Assembly (NCBI GenBank): GCA_947500575.1 | Contig: CANMSI010000003.1 | Span: forward strand, 124,001-188,000 | DNA length: 64,000 nt | Reading direction: 5' to 3' | Origin: an uncultured Flavobacteriaceae bacterium | GTDB lineage: Bacteria > Bacteroidota > Bacteroidia > Flavobacteriales > Flavobacteriaceae | Part shown: in pieces, positions 36,764-44,551 of the stretch | How positions within the stretch are numbered: position 1 is the first letter of the stretch | How the letters are laid out: every line of letters starts with the position of its first letter | The notes under the pieces: generated by a model | Databases searched by the model: none | The model's input: only the letters and a program-made list of their open reading frames with translations | Told to the model about the DNA's origin: nothing | Translations under genes and position numbers: made by a program

Positions 36764-37588
36764 TTATAAAATTGCCTTGGTGTAGATATATTCCATCTTA
36801 TTCATTACAGCATTTCGAATATCAACGTGCTCTGTAAAATCTGGATCGTTCTGAAATTTCTCCACATCGTTAATGTCGTTCCATTGAAAAACACCCATCA
36901 TATGTGGTGTGTAGCTAGTAGCAGTTGTGCTAGGTGCTCCAGGATGCGGCCCAACAAAAGCTGTTTGAGCAATACCATATTTTTGAAGAATAGGTCCAAT
37001 TTTACCAAAATAAGTTCCCATAACCTGCATAATAGTAGGCATCTGACAAGGATCTGTCATAATGGTAAATGCACTTGTAAAATCATAGATTTTATCATCA
37101 CGCAATACCACAGGTGTATCTTGTTGTGAACCATAGAATGCAACATCTACTAATTTGTCTTTTACTTTCGCGAAAGCATTGCTGCCTGATGCTTTGCCAT
37201 AGCCCTTAGCGTCTGTCCATTGCACAATCGCAATATGAGTAACAGGACGTTCTGTTTTTTTCTTAATAACTTCAAATTGTGCTACCAATTGGCCACCATT
37301 TTTGGTAACCTCTTTTCCATAACCCTCGATAATAGATTTAAATTCTGAATCACTGGTATTAAAATAAAGTGTCTCTAAAACAGCTCCAGCCTTGATTGTA
37401 AACTCTGACGATTTCACATCTGATGGAATGGTTTTATCTACAATTGCGCCTTTGTGATCTGGTAATTCTGTTGATGCTACTTCGTTAGAAGTTTCTTTTT
37501 TCTTATTACTATTATCATTGCAGGCTTGAGCACTTATAGTAAGTAGTGATAAGGCAATGATGCTAAAAATTTGATTTACTTTTTTCAT
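36764..37588 (-). CDS. Lipoprotein with two dimeric alpha-beta barrel-like repeats
   Basis: This 274-residue protein has a lipoprotein signal (LLTISAQAC, Cys23) and a Lys/Glu/Ser linker. It then has two related halves that each resemble a ferredoxin-like ABM/DUF1330-type fold. Each half starts with a strand (VLETLYF, FTIMTD) and ends with a typical helix-strand (IAIVQWTDAKGYGKA; MMGVFQWNDINDVEKF). The function is unknown. It is 16 bases downstream of the reductase gene in the same operon. Confidence 0.65.
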   Translation of the reverse strand: MKKVNQIFSIIALSLLTISAQACNDNSNKKKETSNEVASTELPDHKGAIVDKTIPSDVKSSEFTIKAGAVLETLYFNTSDSEFKSIIEGYGKEVTKNGGQLVAQFEVIKKKTERPVTHIAIVQWTDAKGYGKASGSNAFAKVKDKLVDVAFYGSQQDTPVVLRDDKIYDFTSAFTIMTDPCQMPTIMQVMGTYFGKIGPILQKYGIAQTAFVGPHPGAPSTTATSYTPHMMGVFQWNDINDVEKFQNDPDFTEHVDIRNAVMNKMEYIYTKAIL

Positions 37589-37603
37589 TATGTTTAGATT
37601 TAA

Positions 37604-38599
37604 TTAAATAGTTACTATTATTTTTCCTTTTTGGGCATTACTCTCCATATAATCATAAGCCTCTTTAACTTGGTTAAGGCTGAATTTTTTATCGATTACT
37701 GGTTTGTATGTTCCGTTTGTTAATCCCTCGATTATATGATCTCTAGTTTGTGCAAATCGTTCAGGATGCTGAAGGATGTGGAAAACCAAATGCACTGCCT
37801 CAATACGAATTCCTTTAATTAGTAAAGGGAACAATGGTAATGGGGTGTCTTCTAGAGATAAAATGCCATAAATCACAATTGTCGACTCATTTCCAGCTGC
37901 CTCTGCAATGGTATTAACAAATGAACCCGCGATTGGGTCGAATGCAATATCAAACCCTTTATCACTAGTTATTTCCATTACGCGATCTGCAAGATTTTCT
38001 TCCTCTGTGGCAATAACATAGTCTGCCCCTTGGTTTTTGAGATAATCTTTTTTCTTAGAAGTTCGAGTTGTTGCGATTACTGTAGCTCCGTGATTTTTTG
38101 CTACCTGTATTGCCGAAAGCCCAACGCTAGAGCTAGCCGCTGTAATTAAAACAACTTGTCCTACATTTTCCTTTAAACCACCACGAAAAACAAGTCCGCC
38201 ATAAGCTGTAGCATATGACATCCAAACTGCTGAAGCTTCTTCAAAACTGATATTCGCTGGTTTAGGAATTACAGCTTCAATTGGGGCTACAGCATATTCT
38301 CCTATGAATCCATATTCTGTAGGCATTACATTGGGTGTTAGGCAAACTTCTTGGTCTAATTGAAATTCTTTTACTCCTGTACCAACAGCTTTAATAATTC
38401 CAGAAGCTTCTAAACCTACCTGACCCGGAAATTCTGGTTGAAAGATGTACTGACCTTGAAAAAATAAAAGCTCGGCTCTATTGAGTCCACAAGATTTTAT
38501 TTTAACTACAACTTCGTTTTCTTTAGGTGCTGGAATATTGGTTTCCTGAAGCTGTAACACTTCAGGACCACCTATTTCATTAAAAATTACTTTTTTCAT
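37604..38599 (-). CDS. Zinc-type alcohol dehydrogenase-like / quinone oxidoreductase (MDR family)
   Basis: This 331-residue NAD(P)H-dependent medium-chain reductase has a GroES-like N-terminal domain and a Rossmann domain with AASSSVGLSAIQVA. The Ser in place of the second Gly in the usual GxGxxG-like loop is common in quinone oxidoreductases. The zinc ligands of true alcohol dehydrogenases are not evident. It probably reduces a reactive carbonyl or quinone. It lies between an SRPBCC gene and a lipoprotein gene and is controlled by the nearby TetR operator. Confidence 0.88.
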   Translation of the reverse strand: MKKVIFNEIGGPEVLQLQETNIPAPKENEVVVKIKSCGLNRAELLFFQGQYIFQPEFPGQVGLEASGIIKAVGTGVKEFQLDQEVCLTPNVMPTEYGFIGEYAVAPIEAVIPKPANISFEEASAVWMSYATAYGGLVFRGGLKENVGQVVLITAASSSVGLSAIQVAKNHGATVIATTRTSKKKDYLKNQGADYVIATEEENLADRVMEITSDKGFDIAFDPIAGSFVNTIAEAAGNESTIVIYGILSLEDTPLPLFPLLIKGIRIEAVHLVFHILQHPERFAQTRDHIIEGLTNGTYKPVIDKKFSLNQVKEAYDYMESNAQKGKIIVTI

Positions 38600-38608
38600 A
38601 TTTTATGT

Positions 38609-39031
38609 TTAAGCAGAAATTGCTTCAAGTTGTTGCGCAGATGCGGCATACATTTGAGAAGTCATTTCTTTGATTTGCGGGAATGGTTCTAGATCCAAAA
38701 GGTCAAGTTCAGCATCCCATTGCAAACGTGTTCCTTCTCCTTCTTCAGAAAAAGTAAGTGTCCCCATAATACTAGATGCAGGGACCATTTCTTGTTTATC
38801 TATGCGATATTGAAAAACCTTATTTTCAACATCAATTTTGGTAATAGTTTCATTAAGAATTCCATTTTCGTGTGTATTACATACACGTGTGGCACCTTCG
38901 CCAGTACCGCTCATTGTACTGCTTTCTATAAGTACAACCCACTTTTCCCAGTTTTCTCCAGATTTTACATTGTTCCAAACTTTGTCTAATGGTGCATTGA
39001 TAAAATGCGATGTTTCAATTGTTTTTTTCAT
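38609..39031 (-). CDS. SRPBCC-family protein (polyketide cyclase-like)
   Basis: This 140-residue START-like protein begins KKTIETSHFINAPLDKVWNN, the typical first strand and helix, and ends with a long helix (MYAASAQQLEAISA). It probably binds a hydrophobic ligand. It is first in the operon after the TetR-type operator at 39086-39101. It has a paralogue at 43402-43809 with the same beginning, in a different palindrome-bounded block. Confidence 0.85.
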   Translation of the reverse strand: MKKTIETSHFINAPLDKVWNNVKSGENWEKWVVLIESSTMSGTGEGATRVCNTHENGILNETITKIDVENKVFQYRIDKQEMVPASSIMGTLTFSEEGEGTRLQWDAELDLLDLEPFPQIKEMTSQMYAASAQQLEAISA

Positions 39032-39085
39032 TTTTCTGTGTTTTTAATTGTTATTCTTCTTGAGTTTTAATTGTTAATATTCTAT

Positions 39086-39101
39086 TAGACATATCTGTCT
39101 A
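39086..39101. promoter_or_regulatory. TetR-type operator upstream of the SRPBCC-reductase operon
   Basis: The 16-base near-palindrome TAGACATATCTGTCTA is identical to the one at 39706-39721. It lies 55 bases before the SRPBCC start. Confidence 0.8.
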
Positions 39102-39117
39102 TTTGGAATAAAAAAAA

Positions 39118-39696
39118 TCACTTAAGTAATTCCATCATATTTTTTTGAAAGATTATTAGTGGTTCATCCAACATACCGGCTTTCATCATTAATAATGCAC
39201 CATTGTATAGAGAAAAAATGGCTATAGATAATTCTCTTGCACTTTTATCTGTTCTTATCTCATTAATCTCTTGTGCTCTTAATAATGCCTTTTCCAAACA
39301 TCCAACATATAACTCAAATTCATTATGAGTATGATTTTCAAAATTGGGTTCAACTCTACTCAACTCCAAAGAGAAACCAGCCAGCAAGCATCCCCATTTA
39401 AAATTTAATGTACGATAGGTGTCTATAAAATCATCAAACATATTAACAATACAATTAAGTGGCGACTTGTTTGGGTCATTCAAAGAGCGCATCATATAAT
39501 CTACCGCACCTCTTGTGTAATGTTGTAACACCTGTATCCCAAAATCCTCTTTGTCCGTAAAGAAGTTATAGAAAGAGCCACGAGATATACCTGCCTCTTT
39601 TATTATTTCAATGGTACCAGTATTATGATAGCCATTGAGTCTAAAAAGCCGCATCCCTACATCGAGTATATCTTTTATGTCGTGCTTTACATTCAT
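39118..39696 (-). CDS. TetR/AcrR-family transcriptional repressor
   Basis: This 192-residue repressor has an N-terminal helix-turn-helix: FRLNGYHNTGTIEIIKEAGI, then SRGSFYNFFTDKEDF, the most conserved TetR segment. The C-terminal ligand domain is of the TetR_C type with a single Cys in its middle (WGCLLAGF). Two identical operator-like palindromes flank the gene, one before its own start and one before the downstream operon. This predicts autoregulation and control of the reductase genes. The ligand may be a reactive electrophile, by analogy with NemR-type sites. Confidence 0.9.
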   Translation of the reverse strand: MNVKHDIKDILDVGMRLFRLNGYHNTGTIEIIKEAGISRGSFYNFFTDKEDFGIQVLQHYTRGAVDYMMRSLNDPNKSPLNCIVNMFDDFIDTYRTLNFKWGCLLAGFSLELSRVEPNFENHTHNEFELYVGCLEKALLRAQEINEIRTDKSARELSIAIFSLYNGALLMMKAGMLDEPLIIFQKNMMELLK

Positions 39697-39705
39697 TTAA
39701 TCAAT

Positions 39706-39721
39706 TAGACATATCTGTCTA
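39706..39721. promoter_or_regulatory. TetR-type operator upstream of tetR
   Basis: TAGACATATCTGTCTA is found ten bases before the tetR start and is identical to the site at 39086-39101. It fits autoregulation. Confidence 0.8.
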
Positions 39722-39840
39722 GCGCAAATATAAGATTAGAAATTACATATGCAAAAAAAATGGCATATATAATTTTTGATTAGAATCTTAAATAGGTAAC
39801 TGTATTTGGATGGGATTGGGTTTTGGTCATTGTAGCAGAT

Positions 39841-39903
39841 TTCTTTTGGAGTGGGAGCGCAAAGCACGTAGGACCTAAAGTCAGCTTTAGCTGAATGTGC
39901 TAC
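39841..39903. repeat. 60-base satellite next to palindrome B
   Basis: TTCTTTTGGAGTGGGAGcGC and the following 40 bases recur at 41895-41958. The inner part TCAGC-TTTA-GCTGA can fold into a hairpin, enclosed by AGCAC/GTGCT. Confidence 0.8.
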
Positions 39904-40025
39904 GGTTGGTGTATAGTTAGTTGTGGATAATTTCCAGCGGAAATTATCCACCGAACTAAGATAGTGTTTTGTGGGAAATGTTCCTTGCCTTAACCACCTG
40001 CCGCAATTAATTATACACGGTGTTG
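39904..40025. repeat. Long imperfect palindrome B (attC-like cassette boundary)
   Basis: The left arm GTGTATAGTTAGTTGTGG (39909-39926) is inverse to the right arm CCGCAATTAATTATACAC (40001-40018). Inside is a 13-base-pair perfect hairpin, GTGGATAATTTCC with GGAAATTATCCAC (39923-39951). The element ends 11 bases after the stop codon of the esterase gene. Confidence 0.78.
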
Positions 40026-40035
40026 TGTTTAGTTT

Positions 40036-41802
40036 TTACTTTTTAATATAACCCAATTTCTCTAAAAAAGAATCCGTTAATTCACCCACCTCATTATGCG
40101 CGTTAGAATCGCTAAAGAAATGCCCTACGCCTTCAAATATTTTGTATTCAAAATCATTTCCTAAATATTCCATCTTGTCTCTGTATTCCGTAAACTCACT
40201 AATGGGAGCTAAGTGATCACTTGTGCCATGAAATGAAATGGAAGGAGGTAATCCTTTTTTAGTATTGTGAAACGTAGAAATGCTTTCAGAGTTTCCATTG
40301 GATTGTCTTTTAAAAAAATTACTCTTTGTGGTGTTATAAGTAGCTGAGTGTGTTATAAAGGCATCAGGAATAGCGCTAAATCCGAAAGAATCCAATATTT
40401 CAAAGTGATCCATAATAGCAGTGGAAGCTGCTAAATGACCACCTGCGGAAAATCCCGCTGCGACAATTTTACCAGGGTCAATTCCTAAAGAGTTAGCTTC
40501 TTTTCGCAGCCATAAAATAGCCGATTTAGCATCTTCAATGCAGTTGATAATGTTGGATCCATGAATGTCAATAAGCCTGTATTCAAAAGATACGGAAATC
40601 ATTCCCTTTTCTTGATACCGCTTGCAATTTTTATAGCCCCATTCTGGAGTCCCAAGTGCCCACCCACCGCCATGGAAGAAAGCATACACGGGCGATTTAT
40701 CTGTTTTTTTATGTCCTTTAGGTTTGAAGATATGTGCCTCTAACTGAAAATCACCTACTTTTTTGTAGATCATAATGGTATCTGGCTCTGTTCTTCTTGT
40801 TTTACTGTCAGCATACATATCCAACACTTGTTGTTTTAGTCTTGGGTTTTTGCTGTTTATTTTAAAATCGGATATGATGTCTCCAAGATATGTTATACCA
40901 TAATTGCTAATACTCTTTTTAAGATGTTCATTCATCAAATAATCTTTGATTTCCTGATGTGCGTTCAATTCTTGTATGGCTTTATATTTTGGTTCAATTT
41001 TTTGAATCCCCGAATCATAATAATTTCGAAATCGTAAGTTTTCTGCGGACATAATATCTGTATAACGATTTAAGAATAAAGCATAATTACTTATTGCTAA
41101 GAGTTTGGGGTCATCAAAACTACCTTCAGTAATTTCATCGTAATAGTCCTGATTGATTTTTAAGGTATCGCCTGTATACATTTCATGAATGGCAGGGTAA
41201 ATGATTTTATGAAATTTAGTTCGAAATTCAATTTCCTTGATAATCTTATCGTTATGAAAAGCGGATAAACTATTCTTTTTTTTGAAATTGTTGTTAGTAC
41301 TTAAGTAGGCTAATTTTAATGAATCGACAATAGCATTATATTTATTTAACGTAACTCCAAATAAAGCTTTTTCATTATTCACCACATAGTTTTCAATTTT
41401 TTCTATCTCACTATTCATTATATTGAGGTGGTTGTTTTGGTCTGAATTAGAACCAGAGAAAATCGTTTCTGTATTTAAATCGATACGAATTGAATCCCCT
41501 GGAAAAACTATAAACTCTAATTTTTGTTGCTGATAAGAAAAAGAATAAAGTCTTGGCTGTTTTAACTTAATATTGACTTTAAATGTACCATCTTTTTCTA
41601 ATGGAAGAATTGAATCTCTATCATCTGTCTGACCTGACCAACTTTCTGCCAATGAGATTGTTCCATGTCTTAGATTTATGTTATTTGACCAGTCAACCAT
41701 TACTTTACCAGTAATTACTGTAGGTTGTGGTTTTTTTTCAATGGAACAAGAAAAAAAGAAAATGGCAAAAGTCAAGCTTAAAATAAAGGATTGAATCTTC
41801 AT
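40036..41802 (-). CDS. Lipoprotein alpha/beta-hydrolase (esterase/lipase-like)
   Basis: This 588-residue protein has a lipoprotein signal with Cys (TFAIFFFSCSIEKK). The start at 41802 is chosen because the frame to 41841 adds residues before the signal. An N-terminal region of about 320 residues begins with a beta domain (GKVMVDWSNNINL) and continues as a long helical part. The C-terminal hydrolase domain has the oxyanion HGGGW, the nucleophile GFSAGG and the late Asp (GTSDHLAP) and His (GVGHFF). It resembles hormone-sensitive lipase-type esterases. It stands alone between palindromes B and C. Confidence 0.83.
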   Translation of the reverse strand: MKIQSFILSLTFAIFFFSCSIEKKPQPTVITGKVMVDWSNNINLRHGTISLAESWSGQTDDRDSILPLEKDGTFKVNIKLKQPRLYSFSYQQQKLEFIVFPGDSIRIDLNTETIFSGSNSDQNNHLNIMNSEIEKIENYVVNNEKALFGVTLNKYNAIVDSLKLAYLSTNNNFKKKNSLSAFHNDKIIKEIEFRTKFHKIIYPAIHEMYTGDTLKINQDYYDEITEGSFDDPKLLAISNYALFLNRYTDIMSAENLRFRNYYDSGIQKIEPKYKAIQELNAHQEIKDYLMNEHLKKSISNYGITYLGDIISDFKINSKNPRLKQQVLDMYADSKTRRTEPDTIMIYKKVGDFQLEAHIFKPKGHKKTDKSPVYAFFHGGGWALGTPEWGYKNCKRYQEKGMISVSFEYRLIDIHGSNIINCIEDAKSAILWLRKEANSLGIDPGKIVAAGFSAGGHLAASTAIMDHFEILDSFGFSAIPDAFITHSATYNTTKSNFFKRQSNGNSESISTFHNTKKGLPPSISFHGTSDHLAPISEFTEYRDKMEYLGNDFEYKIFEGVGHFFSDSNAHNEVGELTDSFLEKLGYIKK

Positions 41803-41894
41803 GGTATTAGTTGCATTTTTGTTAGTCTTAATTAAAGACAAATGGAAAGAAATATTGTTACAGTTTCTTGAAAAAAATATTGAGATTTATACTT

Positions 41895-41958
41895 TTCTTT
41901 TGGAGTGGGAGTGCAAAGCACGTAGCTACAAAAGTCAGCTTTAGCTGAATGTACTCCA
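41895..41958. repeat. 60-base satellite next to palindrome C
   Basis: It matches 39841-39903 with only a few differences, including the TCAGCTTTAGCTGA hairpin. Confidence 0.8.
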
Positions 41959-42085
41959 ACGGTTTCGTATAAGCGCAGTAGCGGATTATATGCAACTGCT
42001 TTTCGGTTGAAAAGATACTTAAATTAAAACAAAAACGGTTCAAGTTTGCACCTGAACCGCTATTGCGTTTATACATTGTTAGCGG
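41959..42085. repeat. Long imperfect palindrome C (attC-like cassette boundary)
   Basis: The left arm CGTATAAGCGCAGTAGCGG (41966-41984) is inverse to the right arm CCGCTATTGCGTTTATACA (42057-42075), with TTGTTAGCGG at the end. An inner hairpin CGGTTCA/TGAACCG is at 42035-42059. It ends 17 bases after the stop codon of the sigma-factor gene. Confidence 0.78.
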
Positions 42086-42101
42086 TAGTGCTTTCCGCTC
42101 G

Positions 42102-42989
42102 TTAGCTTAAATTAAAGGTAGAATTCAGATTGTCATTGTTTATTATTTTCTCAACAATGTTTTCCGTGTTTTTGGATATTTTAAATGGATGTTCTTTGTA
42201 AAGTCTGGCGTAAATTTCATCAACGGTCAGCAAGGTTTCTTTCAATTTATCTGTGGAAAATGATTTGATGCGTTTTTTGTAATTACTGTTCCATTTCATA
42301 TCATCTGGATTTATCCAACCATTTTTAATAAAACCCTTTGTCTTTTTTGGACATCGGCACGGATTATCTTTGTTCACAAGTCCGCACTTGTTGTGCATCC
42401 AATTATAAAGGTCTTTTCTTGCTCTTGCCAATCTTTGTCTGAAATTCGCAGGACTTATTTCAAAGATTTCAGCACCCAAATTATGGTCTATTTCAAAGAG
42501 TTCGCCAACTATATAAATAAGTCTTTGTTCTCTGTCAAGACACATTAACATTCCTGACATACAAGAAATTTTACTCTCTTCAATGTGTGCTTGCATTTCT
42601 TTCTTTTCGATTGAGTTTAAAGGAATATCAGGCGTTTCTTGGATGTAATCAAAAAATATGTCAAAACCAGTTACTAGCTTTTCGTATTTCTGTTTCTTTG
42701 TGTTTAGAAAATGATTGAACGTTATGCGATACAGCCACGTTCTGAACCTACCTTTTGTGCTATCATATTTAGAAAGGTTCGTAACTAATTTAATTAATAT
42801 TTCTTGAGTGATGTCTTCTGCATCAGCAACATTATTAATCATTTTGAGTGCGATATTGAAAATATATTGTCGATGATTTTCAATAAGTGCACTCAAACTT
42901 TTTCTATTTCCGTTTGTAGCCAAGTTTATCAATTCCAAATCTTTTTGGTCTGAGTAATTTGATTGATTAAATGGATTTGAATTTATCAT
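42102..42989 (-). CDS. RNA polymerase ECF-type sigma factor with Cys-rich C-terminal extension
   Basis: This 295-residue protein has sigma region 2 (ALIENHRQYIFNIALKMI, DAEDITQEILIKL, GRFRTWLYRITFNHFLN) and region 4 (LDREQRLIYIVGELFEIDHNLGAEIF, split). Typical ECF factors end soon after region 4, but about 100 residues follow here with a Cys motif (NKCGLVNKDNPCRCPKKTKGF, split) that could bind metal. It is the last gene of a four-gene operon and overlaps the preceding stop by four bases. No anti-sigma factor is adjacent; the small lipoprotein and the DUF2892 protein may act upstream of it. Confidence 0.82.
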   Translation of the reverse strand: MINSNPFNQSNYSDQKDLELINLATNGNRKSLSALIENHRQYIFNIALKMINNVADAEDITQEILIKLVTNLSKYDSTKGRFRTWLYRITFNHFLNTKKQKYEKLVTGFDIFFDYIQETPDIPLNSIEKKEMQAHIEESKISCMSGMLMCLDREQRLIYIVGELFEIDHNLGAEIFEISPANFRQRLARARKDLYNWMHNKCGLVNKDNPCRCPKKTKGFIKNGWINPDDMKWNSNYKKRIKSFSTDKLKETLLTVDEIYARLYKEHPFKISKNTENIVEKIINNDNLNSTFNLS

Positions 42990-43405
42990 TTTTTAAAAAT
43001 CGCTATTTTATAATCAATTCCGCCAAATTGATAAAAGCCTTTTGCTTGCCCATCATTTTCAAACACAAAATAAAGGTCGCCTTGATAGACGTTTCCATTA
43101 TCTGCAATCGTTTTCCAAGAGCCTTCAAATCTTTTTGTTTCAGAATTGAGTAAAAGTGTCATTTTACCATTTCGATTTTCACCTTCCGAAGGATAAGAAT
43201 ATTCAATATATAATTCGTCTTGTTCAGATAAGGTTGCTTTGGGAATATTGGCAATGCCAGCTGATTGAATATCCATCTTATGATTTTCAAAACCTGAAAT
43301 GAATGTTTTTACAAATTCATGCTGTTCCATTTTATTCTGTGCTTTTATGTTGCAACTGCTCAAAATTACAATTAACAATATAAGTAATATTTGTACTTTT
43401 TTCAT
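42986..43405 (-). CDS. Small hypothetical lipoprotein
   Basis: This 139-residue protein has a lipoprotein signal (LLIVILSSC) and a beta-rich mature part with NGKMTLLLNSETKRFEGSW and GDLYFVFENDGQAKGFYQF. It overlaps the sigma-factor start and its own upstream gene by four bases each (ATGA), so the operon is tightly coupled. I do not recognise the family. Confidence 0.75.
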   Translation of the reverse strand: MKKVQILLILLIVILSSCNIKAQNKMEQHEFVKTFISGFENHKMDIQSAGIANIPKATLSEQDELYIEYSYPSEGENRNGKMTLLLNSETKRFEGSWKTIADNGNVYQGDLYFVFENDGQAKGFYQFGGIDYKIAIFKK

Positions 43406-43809
43406 TGGGAAATGTTTTCAAGTCCATTTGCACCTGCTTGGTACAAACCTTCAACAGCTTGTTTTACCATTGGTAGTTGATTTTCATCTTCTATATCAAA
43501 ATCCATATTCCAAATAAGTTCTGTACCATTTTCATTAGAAATTACTTGCATAGTACCCACAACATTTTGAATTGGTAATAATGGTTGTTCATCTATTGCA
43601 TATTTGAATACTTTATTATTGTTATCAATTTTCAATATAGTCTCTTTCAAATCGCCTTGTTCCGTGGTGCAAATGCGTTTGTTTCCTTCTAAACTGCAAG
43701 ACGTAATTATTGGAAGCCATTCGTTTACGCCTGAAGCCTTGCTAATTGTTTTCCAAACCTTTTCTGAGTTTGCATTTAAACTGTGAGTTGTTTCTATTGT
43801 CTTTTTCAT
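43402..43809 (-). CDS. SRPBCC-family protein, paralogue of the one at 38609-39031
   Basis: This 135-residue START-like domain protein begins KKTIETTHSLNANSEKVWKT. It has the same central IDNNNKVFKYAIDEQ element as its paralogue and ends in a long C-terminal helix. A hydrophobic ligand is likely. It sits second in the sigma-factor operon. Confidence 0.83.
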   Translation of the reverse strand: MKKTIETTHSLNANSEKVWKTISKASGVNEWLPIITSCSLEGNKRICTTEQGDLKETILKIDNNNKVFKYAIDEQPLLPIQNVVGTMQVISNENGTELIWNMDFDIEDENQLPMVKQAVEGLYQAGANGLENISQ

Positions 43810-43813
43810 AATT

Positions 43814-44113
43814 TTAGTTTTTAGGGTTTTCGTAAGGAATGGCTTTAGCTTGAAGTACTTTTTTCTCCTTATTATCTATCGTACATTTTCCTGCGAAGTA
43901 GCATATAATACAACGTGCAGAAAGGACTGTTCCCAATTGAGCGATTGCCAATACGCCAAATAAGATAGATGCAAGTAAATTAGTTTTGAAAAAATAAATT
44001 GCTCCGACAATTGCAAGAACGCCCACGATGGTTCTGATAGTTCTGTCTTGCCAACCGATATTTCTGTTGTAGGAATAAGTAATTCCCTTGATAAATTTGT
44101 TCATATTGTTCAA
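43814..44113 (-). CDS. DUF2892 (YgaP-like transmembrane) protein
   Basis: This 99-residue protein has two membrane helices (about 28-43 and 46-64) and a first segment NIGWQDRTIRTIVGVLAI typical of DUF2892. A Cys-x2-Cys and a third Cys (RCIICYFAGKC) follow the second helix. It is the first gene of the operon and may sense or handle sulfur or metal, but this is not shown. Confidence 0.82.
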   Translation of the reverse strand: MNNMNKFIKGITYSYNRNIGWQDRTIRTIVGVLAIVGAIYFFKTNLLASILFGVLAIAQLGTVLSARCIICYFAGKCTIDNKEKKVLQAKAIPYENPKN

Positions 44114-44220
44114 TTATTCACACCATCTTAATTGAGGTGCTTATAATGAAACAATGAAAGTTGTGAAGTGTGACAAAAGTTTGGTGTTTTTTTGTCAATT
44201 GATTTGCAAATGTTTGTTTT

Positions 44221-44340
44221 GCGGTCTCGTATAACCGTCAGTTACGGGTTTATATGCGTTAATTTTCGGTTTGGAATAGACTTTAGCAATTCCGAGTGGA
44301 TTCGGACGTAGTCGAATCCGCAGCTATGAATTATAGCCAT
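44221..44340. repeat. Left half of a fourth palindrome D plus hairpin
   Basis: CGTATAACCGTCAGTTACGG (44228-44247) resembles the left arms of A-C, and a hairpin GGATTCGGACGTAGTCGAATCC lies at about 44298-44319. No matching right arm is found before the IS110 remnant, so the element appears truncated. Confidence 0.6.
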
Positions 44341-44344
44341 CTTA

Positions 44345-44551
44345 AGTTTGTTTCTGATTAGATTGTATTTATAAATCAGAAAGAACAAAAGAGAGGATTA
44401 AGGCCAATATAGCCATAGGAAGTAATGATTCCGTCAACATTGATGGCCCCCTCTCTTTTCCATCCAAGAATTCGTTCAGTTCTGTGAGACCAAGATCTCG
44501 ATTTTAAGTTGTTGAAGCTTAGATGGAGCGTCCTTTCCAAAACGTTTTGAT
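44345..44551 (+). other. Leader of the IS110 remnant, possible bridge-RNA relic
   Basis: The non-coding stretch before the transposase fragment can form a long stem: AAAAGAGAGG (44387-44396) with CCTCTCTTTT (44450-44459), with inner GGCC pairs. IS110 elements encode a structured bridge RNA in this position, between the left end and the transposase gene. I cannot define the element end or the two guide loops. Confidence 0.4.

Noticed and set aside
35961-42085. The palindromes as simple rho-independent terminators
   Set aside because: They have arms of 15-20 bases separated by 70-80 bases with further hairpins and no consistent T-run after the outer stem; termination may be a side effect only.
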